A stretch of DNA of 64,000 nt from NCBI GenBank assembly GCA_017398355.1, contig JAFQGD010000020.1, positions 1-64,000 of the forward strand. The letters are read 5' to 3'. This document shows positions 32,560-41,447 of the stretch, in pieces (positions within the stretch are counted from its first letter, which is position 1; the number at the start of each line of letters is the position of its first letter). The stretch is from Akkermansia sp. (GTDB taxonomy: Bacteria; Verrucomicrobiota; Verrucomicrobiia; Verrucomicrobiales; Akkermansiaceae). The translations under genes were made by a program, and so were the position numbers. The notes beneath the pieces are model-generated. The model searched no databases. It was not told where the DNA came from and worked only from the letters and a program-made list of their open reading frames with translations.

Positions 32560-33318
32560 ATGAATGGATTTCGCATTACCCTTTTAGTATTGCTTTGTTT
32601 GGCAGTATCCCTCATGTTTTATGCCGTGATGGTGGTGGTGCCGGGATGGCAGAATCAGTATGGCGAGTACCAAGCATCGCAGAAACTGGCAGAGTATCAG
32701 CGAAATAATGATTACCACCGCTTGCGTATGGAACAATTTGGCCCCGAGGCTGAGACCCCGGAGGTGGCGCAGGCTCGCGCTGCGGCAGAGGAAAGCGCCC
32801 GCAAGGGTGAACAAGCTCTCAACGAGGCAGAAGAAAGCAGCGTGATTGCTGCAGCAAAACGCAAGGAAGAAGCGGCCATGGCTAAGCAGGTAGAGACAGA
32901 TGCCACAGCTCCTAAACCTTTGGGCTTGGTGGCGGCATTCGATGCAGAGTGGAATGTGCTGATGATAAAGCCGGTGAGTGATACACCCCTGCACCCGGGC
33001 TATGTGGTAGCGGTACGCCGCGATGGCCGCGTTATATGCGAAGCCGTGATTGATAATTTGGACAGCGAATCCGGCCAGTACAGTGCCACCCTCAAAGTGG
33101 CGGATTTGGGCAAGGTGATTTCCTCTGTTTCTTCTGATGCCACTTTGCAACCCGCTGTGGGAGATGAAATTATTGAGTCCCCATTCCCCAGTAGTGCAGA
33201 TTTGCGGGGCGGTGCGGCAGTGCCTGCCGCGCCGTTGCCCTCCGTCCTGCCGGCAGAGGCTACAAATTCTGATAGCGGATTGCCAGTGATTGATGCGACC
33301 CTTACCCCCATGCCCTGA
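32560..33318 (+). CDS. Membrane-anchored coiled-coil protein, paralogue C
   Basis: 252 residues. N-terminal helix (about 5-27, LLVLLCLAVSLMFYAVMVVV), Ala/Glu/Arg-rich coiled coil (about 35-120), then a beta domain (about 125-215) starting AAFDAEWNVLMIKPVSDTPL with VVAVRRDGRVICEAVI. The domain parallels the C-termini of the two genes at 2280-4007, and a Pro/Ala-rich tail ends the protein. It is likely periplasmic with one anchor. The stop overlaps metF by one base (TGATG), although no functional link to folate is evident. Confidence 0.75.
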   Translation: MNGFRITLLVLLCLAVSLMFYAVMVVVPGWQNQYGEYQASQKLAEYQRNNDYHRLRMEQFGPEAETPEVAQARAAAEESARKGEQALNEAEESSVIAAAKRKEEAAMAKQVETDATAPKPLGLVAAFDAEWNVLMIKPVSDTPLHPGYVVAVRRDGRVICEAVIDNLDSESGQYSATLKVADLGKVISSVSSDATLQPAVGDEIIESPFPSSADLRGGAAVPAAPLPSVLPAEATNSDSGLPVIDATLTPMP

Positions 33319-34256
33319 TGTCCCGCTCTCAGAAAGCATTGTTTGGCCATGTGCCAAGTTTTTCATTTGAATTCTTTCCGCCCAAGACTCCGGAAGGAGC
33401 CTCGGCTCTGTACGATACAGTCATGAAACTGCGGGCATTTCGCCCAAGCTTTGTGAGTGTGACGTATGGTGCAGGTGGGAGCTCTCGTGAGTTGACTCGC
33501 TCCGTGGTGCAGGATATTCAGGAAAGCGGGATTCCTACGGTGCCACATCTCACCTGTGTGGGGCACACGGAAGCAGAGCTTGCGGAGATATTGGAGGGTT
33601 ATGTGCATGCCGGGGCTCGCGCTGTGCTGGCATTGCGCGGGGATCCTCCCCGCAACCGCGCCTATGACCCCGCGCGGGATGCTTTCCGCCATGCATCGGA
33701 CTTGGTGCGTTTCATCCGCTCATGGGAGGAGAAGCGCAAGCTGCCGTTCCGTCTCACGATTGGTGTGGCCGGATTCCCGGAGGGACACCCCGATACCCGC
33801 AACCGTATCCGCGAGATGGATTATCTGAAAGCCAAGTTGGACGAAGGGGCAGATTACATATGCACACAGCTTTTCTTTGATAACCACGCCTTTTTTGATT
33901 ATCGTGACCGCTGCCGTCTACTGGGGATAGATGTACCCATCATTGCGGGTATCATGCCGGTCACCTCGATTTCGAGCATGAACCGCATGGCCGAGCTTTC
34001 TGCCGGCACGAATTTCCCCGCCCGCTTGCTCAAAGCCATGCTCCGAGCCGGGGGCGATAAGGCAAGTATTGAGCGTATCGGTATCAACTATGCCAGTAAC
34101 CAATGCGGGGAGCTACTGGATGCAGATGTAGATGGTATCCATTTCTACACGCTTAATCGCTCCCGCGCAACATTGGAGATTTATCGCAATCTCGGTATCA
34201 ACAATTATTTTGATGTGGATCGTATCCACATGCTCAGCAATCTCTACAAATCCTGA
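33318..34256 (+). CDS. metF: 5,10-methylenetetrahydrofolate reductase
   Basis: FAD enzyme reducing methylene-THF to methyl-THF for methionine synthesis. 312 residues with SFEFFPPKT (containing the catalytic Glu), SVTYGAGGSSR, the ALRGDPP flavin motif and the YICTQLFFDN signature. Length and motifs match bacterial MetF, without the regulatory C-terminal domain of eukaryotic enzymes. It complements the homocysteine-forming sulfhydrylase at 13105. Confidence 0.96.
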   Translation: MSRSQKALFGHVPSFSFEFFPPKTPEGASALYDTVMKLRAFRPSFVSVTYGAGGSSRELTRSVVQDIQESGIPTVPHLTCVGHTEAELAEILEGYVHAGARAVLALRGDPPRNRAYDPARDAFRHASDLVRFIRSWEEKRKLPFRLTIGVAGFPEGHPDTRNRIREMDYLKAKLDEGADYICTQLFFDNHAFFDYRDRCRLLGIDVPIIAGIMPVTSISSMNRMAELSAGTNFPARLLKAMLRAGGDKASIERIGINYASNQCGELLDADVDGIHFYTLNRSRATLEIYRNLGINNYFDVDRIHMLSNLYKS

Positions 34257-34259
34257 CCT

Positions 34260-35123
34260 ATGGACACAAATTACAAGAACAGCGAGGATACAGCCCCGCT
34301 TTCCCCGGAGGAAATCAAGGCTATTGGTGAAATTGAAATCGGCCCGTCTAAGCACGAGATATTCCTCAACAATCATTACAAGAAACTTATCGTAGGTGGC
34401 TTGGCCTTGGTGGCTGTAGCCAGCGCTGCCATTTGCTACGCAACCTATGTAGAACAGCGAGACATGGATGCCGGAGCTGCTACCGTGAGTGCCATGAAGC
34501 TGACCGCCCCCGGCAACGCTGCTACGCCGGATGCTTACGATGCTGCCCAGCTTGCTACGGTGGTGGGAGATTATGCGCCCACTCCTTCTGCTCCCACGGC
34601 TGAGTTGATGGAAGGCCTCTCTCTGCTGACGGCAGAGGGGGATAAGCAGCAGGCCGGCATTGCCCGCTTGGAGCAGATGGCTGCCAGCTCCGCCAATGAT
34701 CTTATCTGCGCCCGTGCCCGTGCTGCTCTGGCTGCTCACTTTATGCGCACCGGAGATAGTGCAAAATCCGCAACAGAGTGGAAGAATATCACCAACCTGC
34801 CTCAGAATCCGTATACGGCACTAGCTTATCTTTGCTTGGGGGATTTGGCAAAGCAGGGCGGGGATGTGGAAGGTGCCCGCAATTATTACAAGCAAATTTC
34901 TACGGCTTGCCCAGCCAGTCCGTTGGCACGCCAGGGGGCTGCAGAGCTGCGCCTGATGCTCCTGGAGGTGGATGCGCCCAAGGTGGAGACGCCCGCCCCG
35001 AAGCAGGAGACACCTGCGCCCAATCCGTTCGCTTCTCCCTTTGGTATGCCCTCTGCCGCTCCGGCGACCGGTGGTGATTTTTCCTTCCCCTCCACTTCTA
35101 CGCTGCCCGGTACCGGGAATTGA
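34260..35123 (+). CDS. TPR-like single-helix membrane protein
   Basis: 287 residues. A soluble acidic N-terminus (about 40 residues) precedes one membrane helix (about 43-62, IVGGLALVAVASAAICYATYV), an Ala-rich helical section with TPR-like repeats (about 110-240, LAYLCLGDLAKQGGDVEGAR) and a Pro-rich tail. The layout resembles YfgM-type periplasmic TPR proteins linked to the Sec machinery, but sequence support for that is weak. Three nt separate it from metF and from the next gene, so it is in the same operon. Confidence 0.72.
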   Translation: MDTNYKNSEDTAPLSPEEIKAIGEIEIGPSKHEIFLNNHYKKLIVGGLALVAVASAAICYATYVEQRDMDAGAATVSAMKLTAPGNAATPDAYDAAQLATVVGDYAPTPSAPTAELMEGLSLLTAEGDKQQAGIARLEQMAASSANDLICARARAALAAHFMRTGDSAKSATEWKNITNLPQNPYTALAYLCLGDLAKQGGDVEGARNYYKQISTACPASPLARQGAAELRLMLLEVDAPKVETPAPKQETPAPNPFASPFGMPSAAPATGGDFSFPSTSTLPGTGN

Positions 35124-35126
35124 CCT

Positions 35127-35954
35127 ATGGCGATGCATCAGGACCATTTCTCCATGCTCTCTGAGCTGGAGCGTTTGGCTGCAATGGCTCTGGATCCGGT
35201 AAGGGTGCATGAGCTGGGGGGCGACCAGTGGCCTGTTGCAATGTTGGCTGCGGCTTTGATTGCCGGTGGCGATGAGAGCCGCCGCACCGAGTTGATGACA
35301 GCTTACGGCGTGTTTGTGCAGAAGAATGCACCTGCTGCACGCGCGGCGAGCTTGGTACAACTCTCTCGCTTTGTGAGTGCCAATAAGGGGAACGGCTGGC
35401 GGGGATTTCTGCCTTGTGCTGTGGCCGACCCCGATGCGAATTTGCGCCGCAAAGCCACGGTTTACCTTTGTACACTAGCGACCCCGGGTGAGTTGGAGCG
35501 CTTCACCGGCGTGGCAGAAGTTGTGCGCCGCTTGGCTGCAGATGAAACAACTCCCACGACAGCTTTGGATGCTTTGTTGAGCTTGGGAGATATGCGTTTC
35601 TTGCCACTTTTAGAGTCATTGTACACCCTGCCGGAGACGCAATTAGCCACTTGGCTCGGGGAGTTGGAGGTGGTGCCCAACCATCTCTCATGCAATTGGT
35701 TGTTGGGCGCGCTAGAAAAACATACGTCCCTGGCTTCCGGTATTGCTTCTGCTTTGCAGCGCACGGCACCAAAGGCAAGCGTCATAATAGATTTGACGCT
35801 GCCCGTCCCCTCGTGGTCCTTCAAATCTGCGGCACCGCAGCCACTGCACGGCTGGACTCCGCAAGAGTATTTTGCGCGCTTGTTACCCCGCTTGCAGCCG
35901 CATTTGAGTGCAGAGCAGGTGCAAGCCGTCAAGGAAGCTTTCGCAGGTGCGTAA
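35127..35954 (+). CDS. Helical repeat protein, unknown
   Basis: 275 residues, no signal peptide or membrane helix, Ala/Leu-rich. Regular helix pairs (RAASLVQLSRFVSANKG, LRRKATVYLCTLATPGELE, TTALDALLSLGDMRFLPLL) suggest HEAT-like repeats, and a C-terminal stretch has WTPQEYFARLLPRL. No catalytic motif. Last gene of the operon from 32560; its stop codon lies in the stem of the terminator. Confidence 0.68.
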   Translation: MAMHQDHFSMLSELERLAAMALDPVRVHELGGDQWPVAMLAAALIAGGDESRRTELMTAYGVFVQKNAPAARAASLVQLSRFVSANKGNGWRGFLPCAVADPDANLRRKATVYLCTLATPGELERFTGVAEVVRRLAADETTPTTALDALLSLGDMRFLPLLESLYTLPETQLATWLGELEVVPNHLSCNWLLGALEKHTSLASGIASALQRTAPKASVIIDLTLPVPSWSFKSAAPQPLHGWTPQEYFARLLPRLQPHLSAEQVQAVKEAFAGA

Positions 35955-35976
35955 TTGTATTACGCGCCTGCTTTTT
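35943..35976 (+). terminator. Terminator containing both converging stop codons
   Basis: 13-bp stem GCAGGTGCGTAAT/ATTACGCGCCTGC with one G-U-type mismatch, 3-nt loop and TTTTT. The plus-strand stop (35952-35954) and minus-strand stop (35960-35962) lie in opposite arms. Confidence 0.9.
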
Positions 35977-36892
35977 CAAGGATGGGAAGAAGTTTTTCCC
36001 ACACGTGATCGACGGTGATTTTATCAATAGTATCCGGTGATACCAAGTTGATGGAGCGGGGGCCAGTGAGTGCGCCCTGCTTGGTGCGGTTGTCGTAGAT
36101 GGCAATGGTGGGCATGCCGGACAAAGAAGCTATGTGCGAAGGTCCGGTGTCATTTCCTACAGAAGCAATGGCAAGGCGAGCTAAGTCCGGGATGTCCAGT
36201 AGAGATGTTTTGTTTATCATATTGACGGCTAAGGGAGATGCTTCTGCAATAGCTTTGATTTCTTCCTCTTCCGTTTTGGTGCCAATGAGCACAACGGAAA
36301 TGTTGCGCTTTGCCAAGCGGGCCGCAAGCTCCGAAAAATAACCTACCGGCCACCGCTTGTGCGGATGATTGGGGGAACAACCGGGGATGAATAACACAAA
36401 GCGCTCCGGTAGCTCATGGAAATACTTGTTTTCCCCGTGCAGGAAAGATAAGTCAGTTATTTTGCCACATGGTTTTGCAGGAATTTTCGTGCATTTACCA
36501 AAGCTGAGCGGGTGCTTTTTTTCGATGTGGTACTCGGTGACGTTTTTCATGCCCGTGTGCCAGATAAAGGACTTGCGGGAGAGAAGACGCATGGCGTAGA
36601 AATACCGATACTTTGTGCGCGAAACGATTTGGAAATCATATACTTTATCGAAATCGCCCGCTCTTACTTCTTTCGCAAGCCGAAGTGTGTATGGTATGTT
36701 CAGCAGCGATTCTCGATTGTCAATGATATAGTGGGAGAACATGTTCATCTGCTTTGCGATGGAGACGAACGGAGCTCCCGTCATTAAGGTGAATTCTGCG
36801 TTAGGATGCGCGGCTTTAATGTTTTGCATGGAACCGATGGCAAGTACGAAATCGCCCAAAGCTCCAAGTTTGATGATGAGAATCTTTTCCAT
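35960..36892 (-). CDS. Glycosyltransferase family 9 (LPS heptosyltransferase-like)
   Basis: 310 residues. Opens KILIIKLGALGDFVLAIGSM, the typical acceptor-side motif of heptosyltransferases, and carries VLFIPGCSPNHPHKRWP and VGNDTGPSHIASLSG, the ADP-heptose-binding end of the GT9 family. It should add heptose to the LPS inner core at the cytoplasmic side of the inner membrane. Last gene of the ADP-heptose operon, which fits; whether it acts as WaaC, WaaF or WaaQ cannot be told. Confidence 0.88.
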   Translation of the reverse strand: MEKILIIKLGALGDFVLAIGSMQNIKAAHPNAEFTLMTGAPFVSIAKQMNMFSHYIIDNRESLLNIPYTLRLAKEVRAGDFDKVYDFQIVSRTKYRYFYAMRLLSRKSFIWHTGMKNVTEYHIEKKHPLSFGKCTKIPAKPCGKITDLSFLHGENKYFHELPERFVLFIPGCSPNHPHKRWPVGYFSELAARLAKRNISVVLIGTKTEEEEIKAIAEASPLAVNMINKTSLLDIPDLARLAIASVGNDTGPSHIASLSGMPTIAIYDNRTKQGALTGPRSINLVSPDTIDKITVDHVWEKLLPILEKAGA

Positions 36893-36915
36893 GTACTTAA
36901 TATCTTGTCAATTTA

Positions 36916-37422
36916 TTATAAAAGAGGAATGAGTTCGCTTGGTGATTTTACCACGGCATCGGCTGCTGATTCTTCTGCGCTGTCGGACAGCAGATAATTG
37001 CGGCCAACTCCTGCATGAATGCCGGCCTGTACATCTCTCTCTTTGTCTCCCAAGGAGAGGGAAGCTGCCATGTTGATACCCCAACGGTCGGCCGCCTGAA
37101 GAAAAAGTCCGGGGGCCGGTTTGCGGTTGATTTCATCGTGAAGTAGAGGACAGTGCAGGGATCCGGCTATGCGGATTCCGTGTGCCTCAAACTGACCGCT
37201 CAAAAACTGCATAAAGGCAGCGTAGTCCTGCTCTGTATAGTAGCCTCTTTCTATACCGGATTGGTTGGTGATAATAATGATGAGGTAGCCAGCACTCTGC
37301 GCGGCCCGGCAAAGCTCTACAATGCCGGGAATCCACTCGAAATCCTGCGGGCGGTATACGTAGTGTTTATCTACGTTGATGGTACCGTCGCGGTCTAAAA
37401 AAAGTGCGCGCTTATCAGGCAT
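36916..37422 (-). CDS. gmhB: D-glycero-D-manno-heptose 1,7-bisphosphate phosphatase
   Basis: Removes the C7 phosphate in ADP-heptose synthesis. 168-residue HAD protein with the nucleophile motif LFLDRDGTIN, ITNQSG, the Lys motif RKPAPG and LGDKERDVQAG. The usual zinc loop is degenerate: CPLLHDEINRKP has one Cys and one His where E. coli GmhB has Cys-x-His and Cys-x-Cys, so zinc is probably not bound. Overlaps gmhA by 8 nt. Context makes the assignment firm. Confidence 0.88.
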   Translation of the reverse strand: MPDKRALFLDRDGTINVDKHYVYRPQDFEWIPGIVELCRAAQSAGYLIIIITNQSGIERGYYTEQDYAAFMQFLSGQFEAHGIRIAGSLHCPLLHDEINRKPAPGLFLQAADRWGINMAASLSLGDKERDVQAGIHAGVGRNYLLSDSAEESAADAVVKSPSELIPLL

Positions 37423-37984
37423 ACATGGCTCGTTCTGTTATTTCACAGATGAGGTGGCCACTTGTAATGTGCATTTCTTGAATATGGTTGGTCACCCCTG
37501 CGGGTACGGCTAAGCAGATATCTGCTTGTTCTTTCATGAGGCCTCCTCCTTGGCCGGTGAATGCAACGGTTGTGATGCCCATGTTGCGGGCTTGTTGAAA
37601 TGCAAGCAGCACATTGCGGCTGTTGCCGCTAGTGGATAGCCCGATGAGAACATCCCCCGCTTGGCCTATGCCTTCTACTTGGCGGCGGAATACGTCATCA
37701 TATCCGTAATCGTTGCCTATGGCGGTTAGGATGGAGGTATCTACTGTAAGAGCAACGGAGGCCAAGGCTTTGCGTTCCATCTTATAGCGGCCCACAAACT
37801 CGGCTGCAAGGTGTTGAGAATCAGCAGCAGAGCCTCCATTGCCACAGAACATGACCTTTCGCCCTGCTTTCAGGGCAGTTGTACAGGCCTCTGCAATGGC
37901 AAGAATGGTTGCAGCTTGCTCGGACAGCGCATTCATGCTGTCTGCCACACTTTTAAGTTCTGCTGTAATCCAATCGGCGTTCAT
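37415..37984 (-). CDS. gmhA: Phosphoheptose isomerase
   Basis: Isomerises sedoheptulose 7-phosphate to D-glycero-D-manno-heptose 7-phosphate, the first step to ADP-heptose. 189 residues, SIS fold, with FCGNGGSAADSQHLAAEFVGR and LSTSGNSRNV, the family hallmarks, and the C-terminal EMHITSGHLICE. Sits between hldE (5 nt away) and gmhB. Confidence 0.95.
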   Translation of the reverse strand: MNADWITAELKSVADSMNALSEQAATILAIAEACTTALKAGRKVMFCGNGGSAADSQHLAAEFVGRYKMERKALASVALTVDTSILTAIGNDYGYDDVFRRQVEGIGQAGDVLIGLSTSGNSRNVLLAFQQARNMGITTVAFTGQGGGLMKEQADICLAVPAGVTNHIQEMHITSGHLICEITERAMYA

Positions 37985-37989
37985 GTGTG

Positions 37990-39462
37990 TTATTTATTGA
38001 TTTTTTCGACAATAGATGTGGTGGAGAAGCCCTCTACGCGGGGGAGTTCTACTGCTTTGCCACCATAGGAAACTACAAGTTGCCCCTCCGGCCAGCGTTC
38101 CAGCGGGTAGCCTTCTTTGGCGATGACATCCGGGCGCAGCCGTTCGATGAGAGGAAGGGCTGTATCTTCCTCGAAGATGACAACGTGGTCTACTGCCTTG
38201 AGCGCTACGACCATGGCTGAGCGGGCTTCCTGATTGTTGACCGGGCGGGTAGGACCTTTGAGGCGGCGTACGGATTCATCGCTGTTCAGCCCTACGAAGA
38301 GAACATCACACAAATCGCGAGCTCGCTCGAAGGAGCTGAGATGCCCCGGGTGCAGAATATCGAAGCAACCATTGGTAAAGCCTACAATCATTCCCTGGGC
38401 GCGCAACTTGGCGGTAAGTTCAGCTGCTTCATCTACGGTGAGGATGTCTGCGTGTTCCTGGTGCTCAAGCTTCATTTTCAATTCATTCGGGGTGACACAT
38501 GCTGTGCCGAACTTGCCCACCACGATACCGGATGCCGCATTGGCTATACGCATGGCCAGCTTCATGGGAGCCCCCGCGGCCAAGGATGCCCCCAATGCTG
38601 CCAAGGAGGTATCACCTGCGCCGGAAACATCATACACTTCTTTGGCTTCTGTGGGTATCCATTCGTAGCTTTCGCGTTCATTGCCGGGGATGTAGATCAT
38701 ACCGTGCTCGCTGAGCGTGACCAGCAAATTGCCTACCCCGTATCGGCGGCAGACGGCGCGACCGGCAGCCACCGCAGCTTCGGCAAATCCATCTGCGGTG
38801 GGATCAAAGCTTTGGCCTGTTACCCCTTCAAATTCCTTGCGGTTGGGTTTTACAAGTGTAGCACCGCGGTAGATAGTGTAATCAGTTGTTTTCGGGTCTA
38901 CGATCACCGGTACCCCGGCTTTGCGGCTCAGTTCTATGATGGCCGGTGTAAAGCGCTCATCAAACAGACCTTTGCCGTAGTCAGAAAGCAGCACCATATC
39001 AATGCCGGCCATGTGGCTTTCGATGCGGCTGAGTAACTGCTGTAATTCCGCATCCGGCAGATTCAGCTTTTCTTCGCAGTCTACACGCAGCATGTGCTGG
39101 CTACCGGAGACATAGCGCGTTTTAACGGAGGTGGGGTAGCCCGGCAGGGAGAGGAGCATACCGCAGTCTGCCCCTTGCTTTTCCATGTGGTTGCGCAGGA
39201 AATCGCCATCAGCATCTTGCCCAATCACGCCGGCAAAACTGGTTTTGCACCCCATGCTCCGCAGGTTTGCCACCACATTGCCGGCACCGCCCGGCATGCT
39301 GTTTTCTTTTTGCTTGAGAAGCACCGGCACCGGAGCCTCCGGTGATAGACGGCTTGCTTTCCCGTATACAAAGGTGTCCAATATCATATCGCCTACGCAG
39401 AGCATGTGCAGCTGAGAGAATTTCTCAACATAGGAGGCAAGATTTTTGATGTTGTCAGACAT
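37990..39462 (-). CDS. hldE: Bifunctional heptose 7-phosphate kinase / heptose 1-phosphate adenylyltransferase
   Basis: 490 residues. The N-terminal ribokinase-type kinase (about 15-320) has MPGGAGNVVANLRSMG and DVSGAGDTSLAALGA, the catalytic Asp motif. The C-terminal nucleotidyltransferase (about 345-490) has GFTNGCFDILHPGHLSSF with the HxGH motif. With gmhA and gmhB it completes the path to ADP-D-glycero-beta-D-manno-heptose; the HldD epimerase is not in the window. The start at 39462 (MSDNIKNL) was chosen over one 16 codons upstream with an unusual Pro-rich N-terminus. Confidence 0.95.
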   Translation of the reverse strand: MSDNIKNLASYVEKFSQLHMLCVGDMILDTFVYGKASRLSPEAPVPVLLKQKENSMPGGAGNVVANLRSMGCKTSFAGVIGQDADGDFLRNHMEKQGADCGMLLSLPGYPTSVKTRYVSGSQHMLRVDCEEKLNLPDAELQQLLSRIESHMAGIDMVLLSDYGKGLFDERFTPAIIELSRKAGVPVIVDPKTTDYTIYRGATLVKPNRKEFEGVTGQSFDPTADGFAEAAVAAGRAVCRRYGVGNLLVTLSEHGMIYIPGNERESYEWIPTEAKEVYDVSGAGDTSLAALGASLAAGAPMKLAMRIANAASGIVVGKFGTACVTPNELKMKLEHQEHADILTVDEAAELTAKLRAQGMIVGFTNGCFDILHPGHLSSFERARDLCDVLFVGLNSDESVRRLKGPTRPVNNQEARSAMVVALKAVDHVVIFEEDTALPLIERLRPDVIAKEGYPLERWPEGQLVVSYGGKAVELPRVEGFSTTSIVEKINK

Positions 39463-39485
39463 AGGAATGAATGGGGGCTTGTAGG

Positions 39486-40484
39486 TTATTCTTGACTGTG
39501 GGCGTTCCAATTGCAGTCAACTTGTGGGTAAGGATTGATATCATCATTGGCGATGATGCGTTCCATGCGGCGGCGTTGGAGTTTATCCAAGATGGAATAC
39601 ATGATGCGACGTAGGCGAATGCCTATGCTCCGGGGGCCTTGCTGTGGCTCGTTTTTCCAAGGGGATTGTAGCCAGATGCGTCGGTATAGCTCGTGATCCC
39701 ATCGGTAGCAATAGTCGGTGATTTTTGGGCGGCAGGCAAAGTGCCGGATGCTGGGTTTGAGACACGTGCGCAAGGCATCCAAAAAGGAAATACAGCCCCA
39801 GTATCGGTAGCGTTTGAAGAGCTTGCGTGGTTGCAATTCATTCCAATTCCACCGGGGGTGAAGCGCACGAACTCTGCCGTACATGACGGTGTTGAGACCA
39901 TCCTGATCAAAGTAGATAAACTTCTTTCGGTTGGCGTCCAAACAGCTTATGAGTTGTTGCTGGATATTTTCCTTGCGCATTTGCGCGAGATTTAACAGCA
40001 TGACCCCGGAGTTGAAATAGGTGGGGTGTTCGTACACTGCCGCAGCTAAATCTTCCCCCAGCTGCAAGGTAAGAAGTGGGGTGACATCTTCGCTGAACAA
40101 GACGTCAATATCCGTGTACAAAACCATATCACAGTTCGGCATAAGCTCCGGCAATAGAAGACGCCCGCATGCCGCTTTGGGGAATTGTTTGGAAAAGGGC
40201 ATGTCATCCAACTTGCCCTCCAAACTGATGAATTTTAGGGATGCTCCCCACGTTTGGCATAACGCCTGCATCCGGTCGATATCTGCCTGTTCTAGCCCGG
40301 CATCTAGGATGACGATATTTAATCCGGCCGGTTTTGCTACGGTGCTAAGCAAAGAATAAAGGGCAATACCAAGCATGAGTCCGCCTCTCCCATCGGAAGA
40401 AAAGACAACAGGATGCCGCTCCACTTCGTTGTCGAGTGTGGAGTAAAAATCTTGGACAGGCATGTATGCTTTGCTCGGGTGCAT
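39486..40484 (-). CDS. Glycosyltransferase family 8
   Basis: 332 residues. GT8 hallmarks: VFSSDGRGGLMLGIALYSLL at the start, the metal-binding DxD in VLYTDIDVLFSED, and YFNSGVMLLNLAQMRK followed by FDQDGLNTV. GT8 enzymes use UDP-sugars and include LPS galactosyl- and glucosyltransferases; the ADP-heptose context suggests LPS core or capsule assembly. The ATG at 40484 was preferred to an in-frame TTG at 40490. The C-terminal 60 residues are basic and may contact the membrane. Confidence 0.85.
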   Translation of the reverse strand: MHPSKAYMPVQDFYSTLDNEVERHPVVFSSDGRGGLMLGIALYSLLSTVAKPAGLNIVILDAGLEQADIDRMQALCQTWGASLKFISLEGKLDDMPFSKQFPKAACGRLLLPELMPNCDMVLYTDIDVLFSEDVTPLLTLQLGEDLAAAVYEHPTYFNSGVMLLNLAQMRKENIQQQLISCLDANRKKFIYFDQDGLNTVMYGRVRALHPRWNWNELQPRKLFKRYRYWGCISFLDALRTCLKPSIRHFACRPKITDYCYRWDHELYRRIWLQSPWKNEPQQGPRSIGIRLRRIMYSILDKLQRRRMERIIANDDINPYPQVDCNWNAHSQE

Positions 40485-40493
40485 AAGCAAAGA

Positions 40494-41297
40494 TTAGCGG
40501 AATTTAAGAAGGGATTTCATTCGCTGTCTCATGCGCAGTTTGGCGCAGGCCATCGTCCAGACACAGAGCCGATGGTAGATATACTGTTTCCACGTCTGTT
40601 CCTTTTTCTGCTTGGCAAAAGCTGCAACACGGGAGTTCACTTCCGCATCGATTGTTGATTTTTCGTTCATCGGGTCGGAAGACTTAACCAGACTGGGGTA
40701 AATACCGCAGCATGGGATGTTGCCTGTTACTAAAGTGACCCAACCCCACTGCGCATCGTAGCCTAACCAGTAGCGCTGAAATCCTTTCAGTACCTCTATT
40801 GCTCCCTTGCGGGTATAAATGTTGCCAACCGCCACCCACGGGAGTTTTTTCGGGAATACAAGCTTCCATGGACAGTCCTTTTGTTGGGTATGCAGCGGGT
40901 ATATTTTCCCATCTCCTGTCCAAAGTTTTAAGGCCTCCCAGCCGGATGTGTGTTCAATGAGCCACGAAATGCCTTCGTCAAATTGGGGGTGTAACTGCAA
41001 ATCATCCTCCATGATAACGCCGTATTCCGCGCCGGAATCCACAAAGGTTTGCAATGCTTTTAGGTGACTCATGATGCAGGCGTGCTCATTTGGAGAGAGT
41101 TCTACGGCGAATTCTGCTAGCCTGCGTTGTTTGTCATAGGCTGATAGGGTGGTTATATCAAGTTCCTTACCGGCAATGGCTTCTATGCGTTCGAGCTTGA
41201 TGCCGAATTGAGCGGCTTGCTTTTCTGCCTCTATCTTCCGATCCGTGGCATGTTGCAGGTTAATGTAGTAGTAGCGGATGTCGGGGGGGGTATTCAT
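40494..41297 (-). CDS. Glycosyltransferase family 25 (LPS biosynthesis)
   Basis: 267 residues. GT25 features: RYYYINLQHATDRKIEAE near the start, then IEAIAG, SPNEHACIMSHLKALQ and the acidic VIMEDDLQLHPQF. Such enzymes are usually LPS galactosyltransferases such as LgtB or Lob1 type. First gene of the heptose operon. The start at 41297 follows a short purine-rich TTGAGAG; an ATG at 41315 falls before the predicted transcription start. Confidence 0.85.
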   Translation of the reverse strand: MNTPPDIRYYYINLQHATDRKIEAEKQAAQFGIKLERIEAIAGKELDITTLSAYDKQRRLAEFAVELSPNEHACIMSHLKALQTFVDSGAEYGVIMEDDLQLHPQFDEGISWLIEHTSGWEALKLWTGDGKIYPLHTQQKDCPWKLVFPKKLPWVAVGNIYTRKGAIEVLKGFQRYWLGYDAQWGWVTLVTGNIPCCGIYPSLVKSSDPMNEKSTIDAEVNSRVAAFAKQKKEQTWKQYIYHRLCVWTMACAKLRMRQRMKSLLKFR

Positions 41298-41318
41298 GCT
41301 CTCAACTATTTCCATACA

Positions 41319-41346
41319 ATGCTATCACCCAAGCATGAATTGTCAA
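41319..41346 (-). promoter_or_regulatory. Promoter of the LPS heptose operon
   Basis: Minus strand: TTGACA (41341-41346), 16 bp, TAGCAT (41319-41324), followed after a leader of about 14 nt by the ATG at 41297. Confidence 0.72.
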
Positions 41347-41410
41347 GAAGTAACTTGCCGTAATTTTCAAAATTGTACGGTAAATCATAGGTCTGCCATT
41401 TCCCGGGAAA

Positions 41411-41436
41411 CAAAACAGCCGCTCTCCTGAGCGGCT
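41411..41436 (-). terminator. Terminator after tRNA-Val
   Basis: Perfect 8-bp stem AGCCGCTC/GAGCGGCT with a 4-nt loop, followed on the minus strand by GTTTTG. Confidence 0.85.
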
Positions 41437-41447
41437 TCTGAAAAAAG

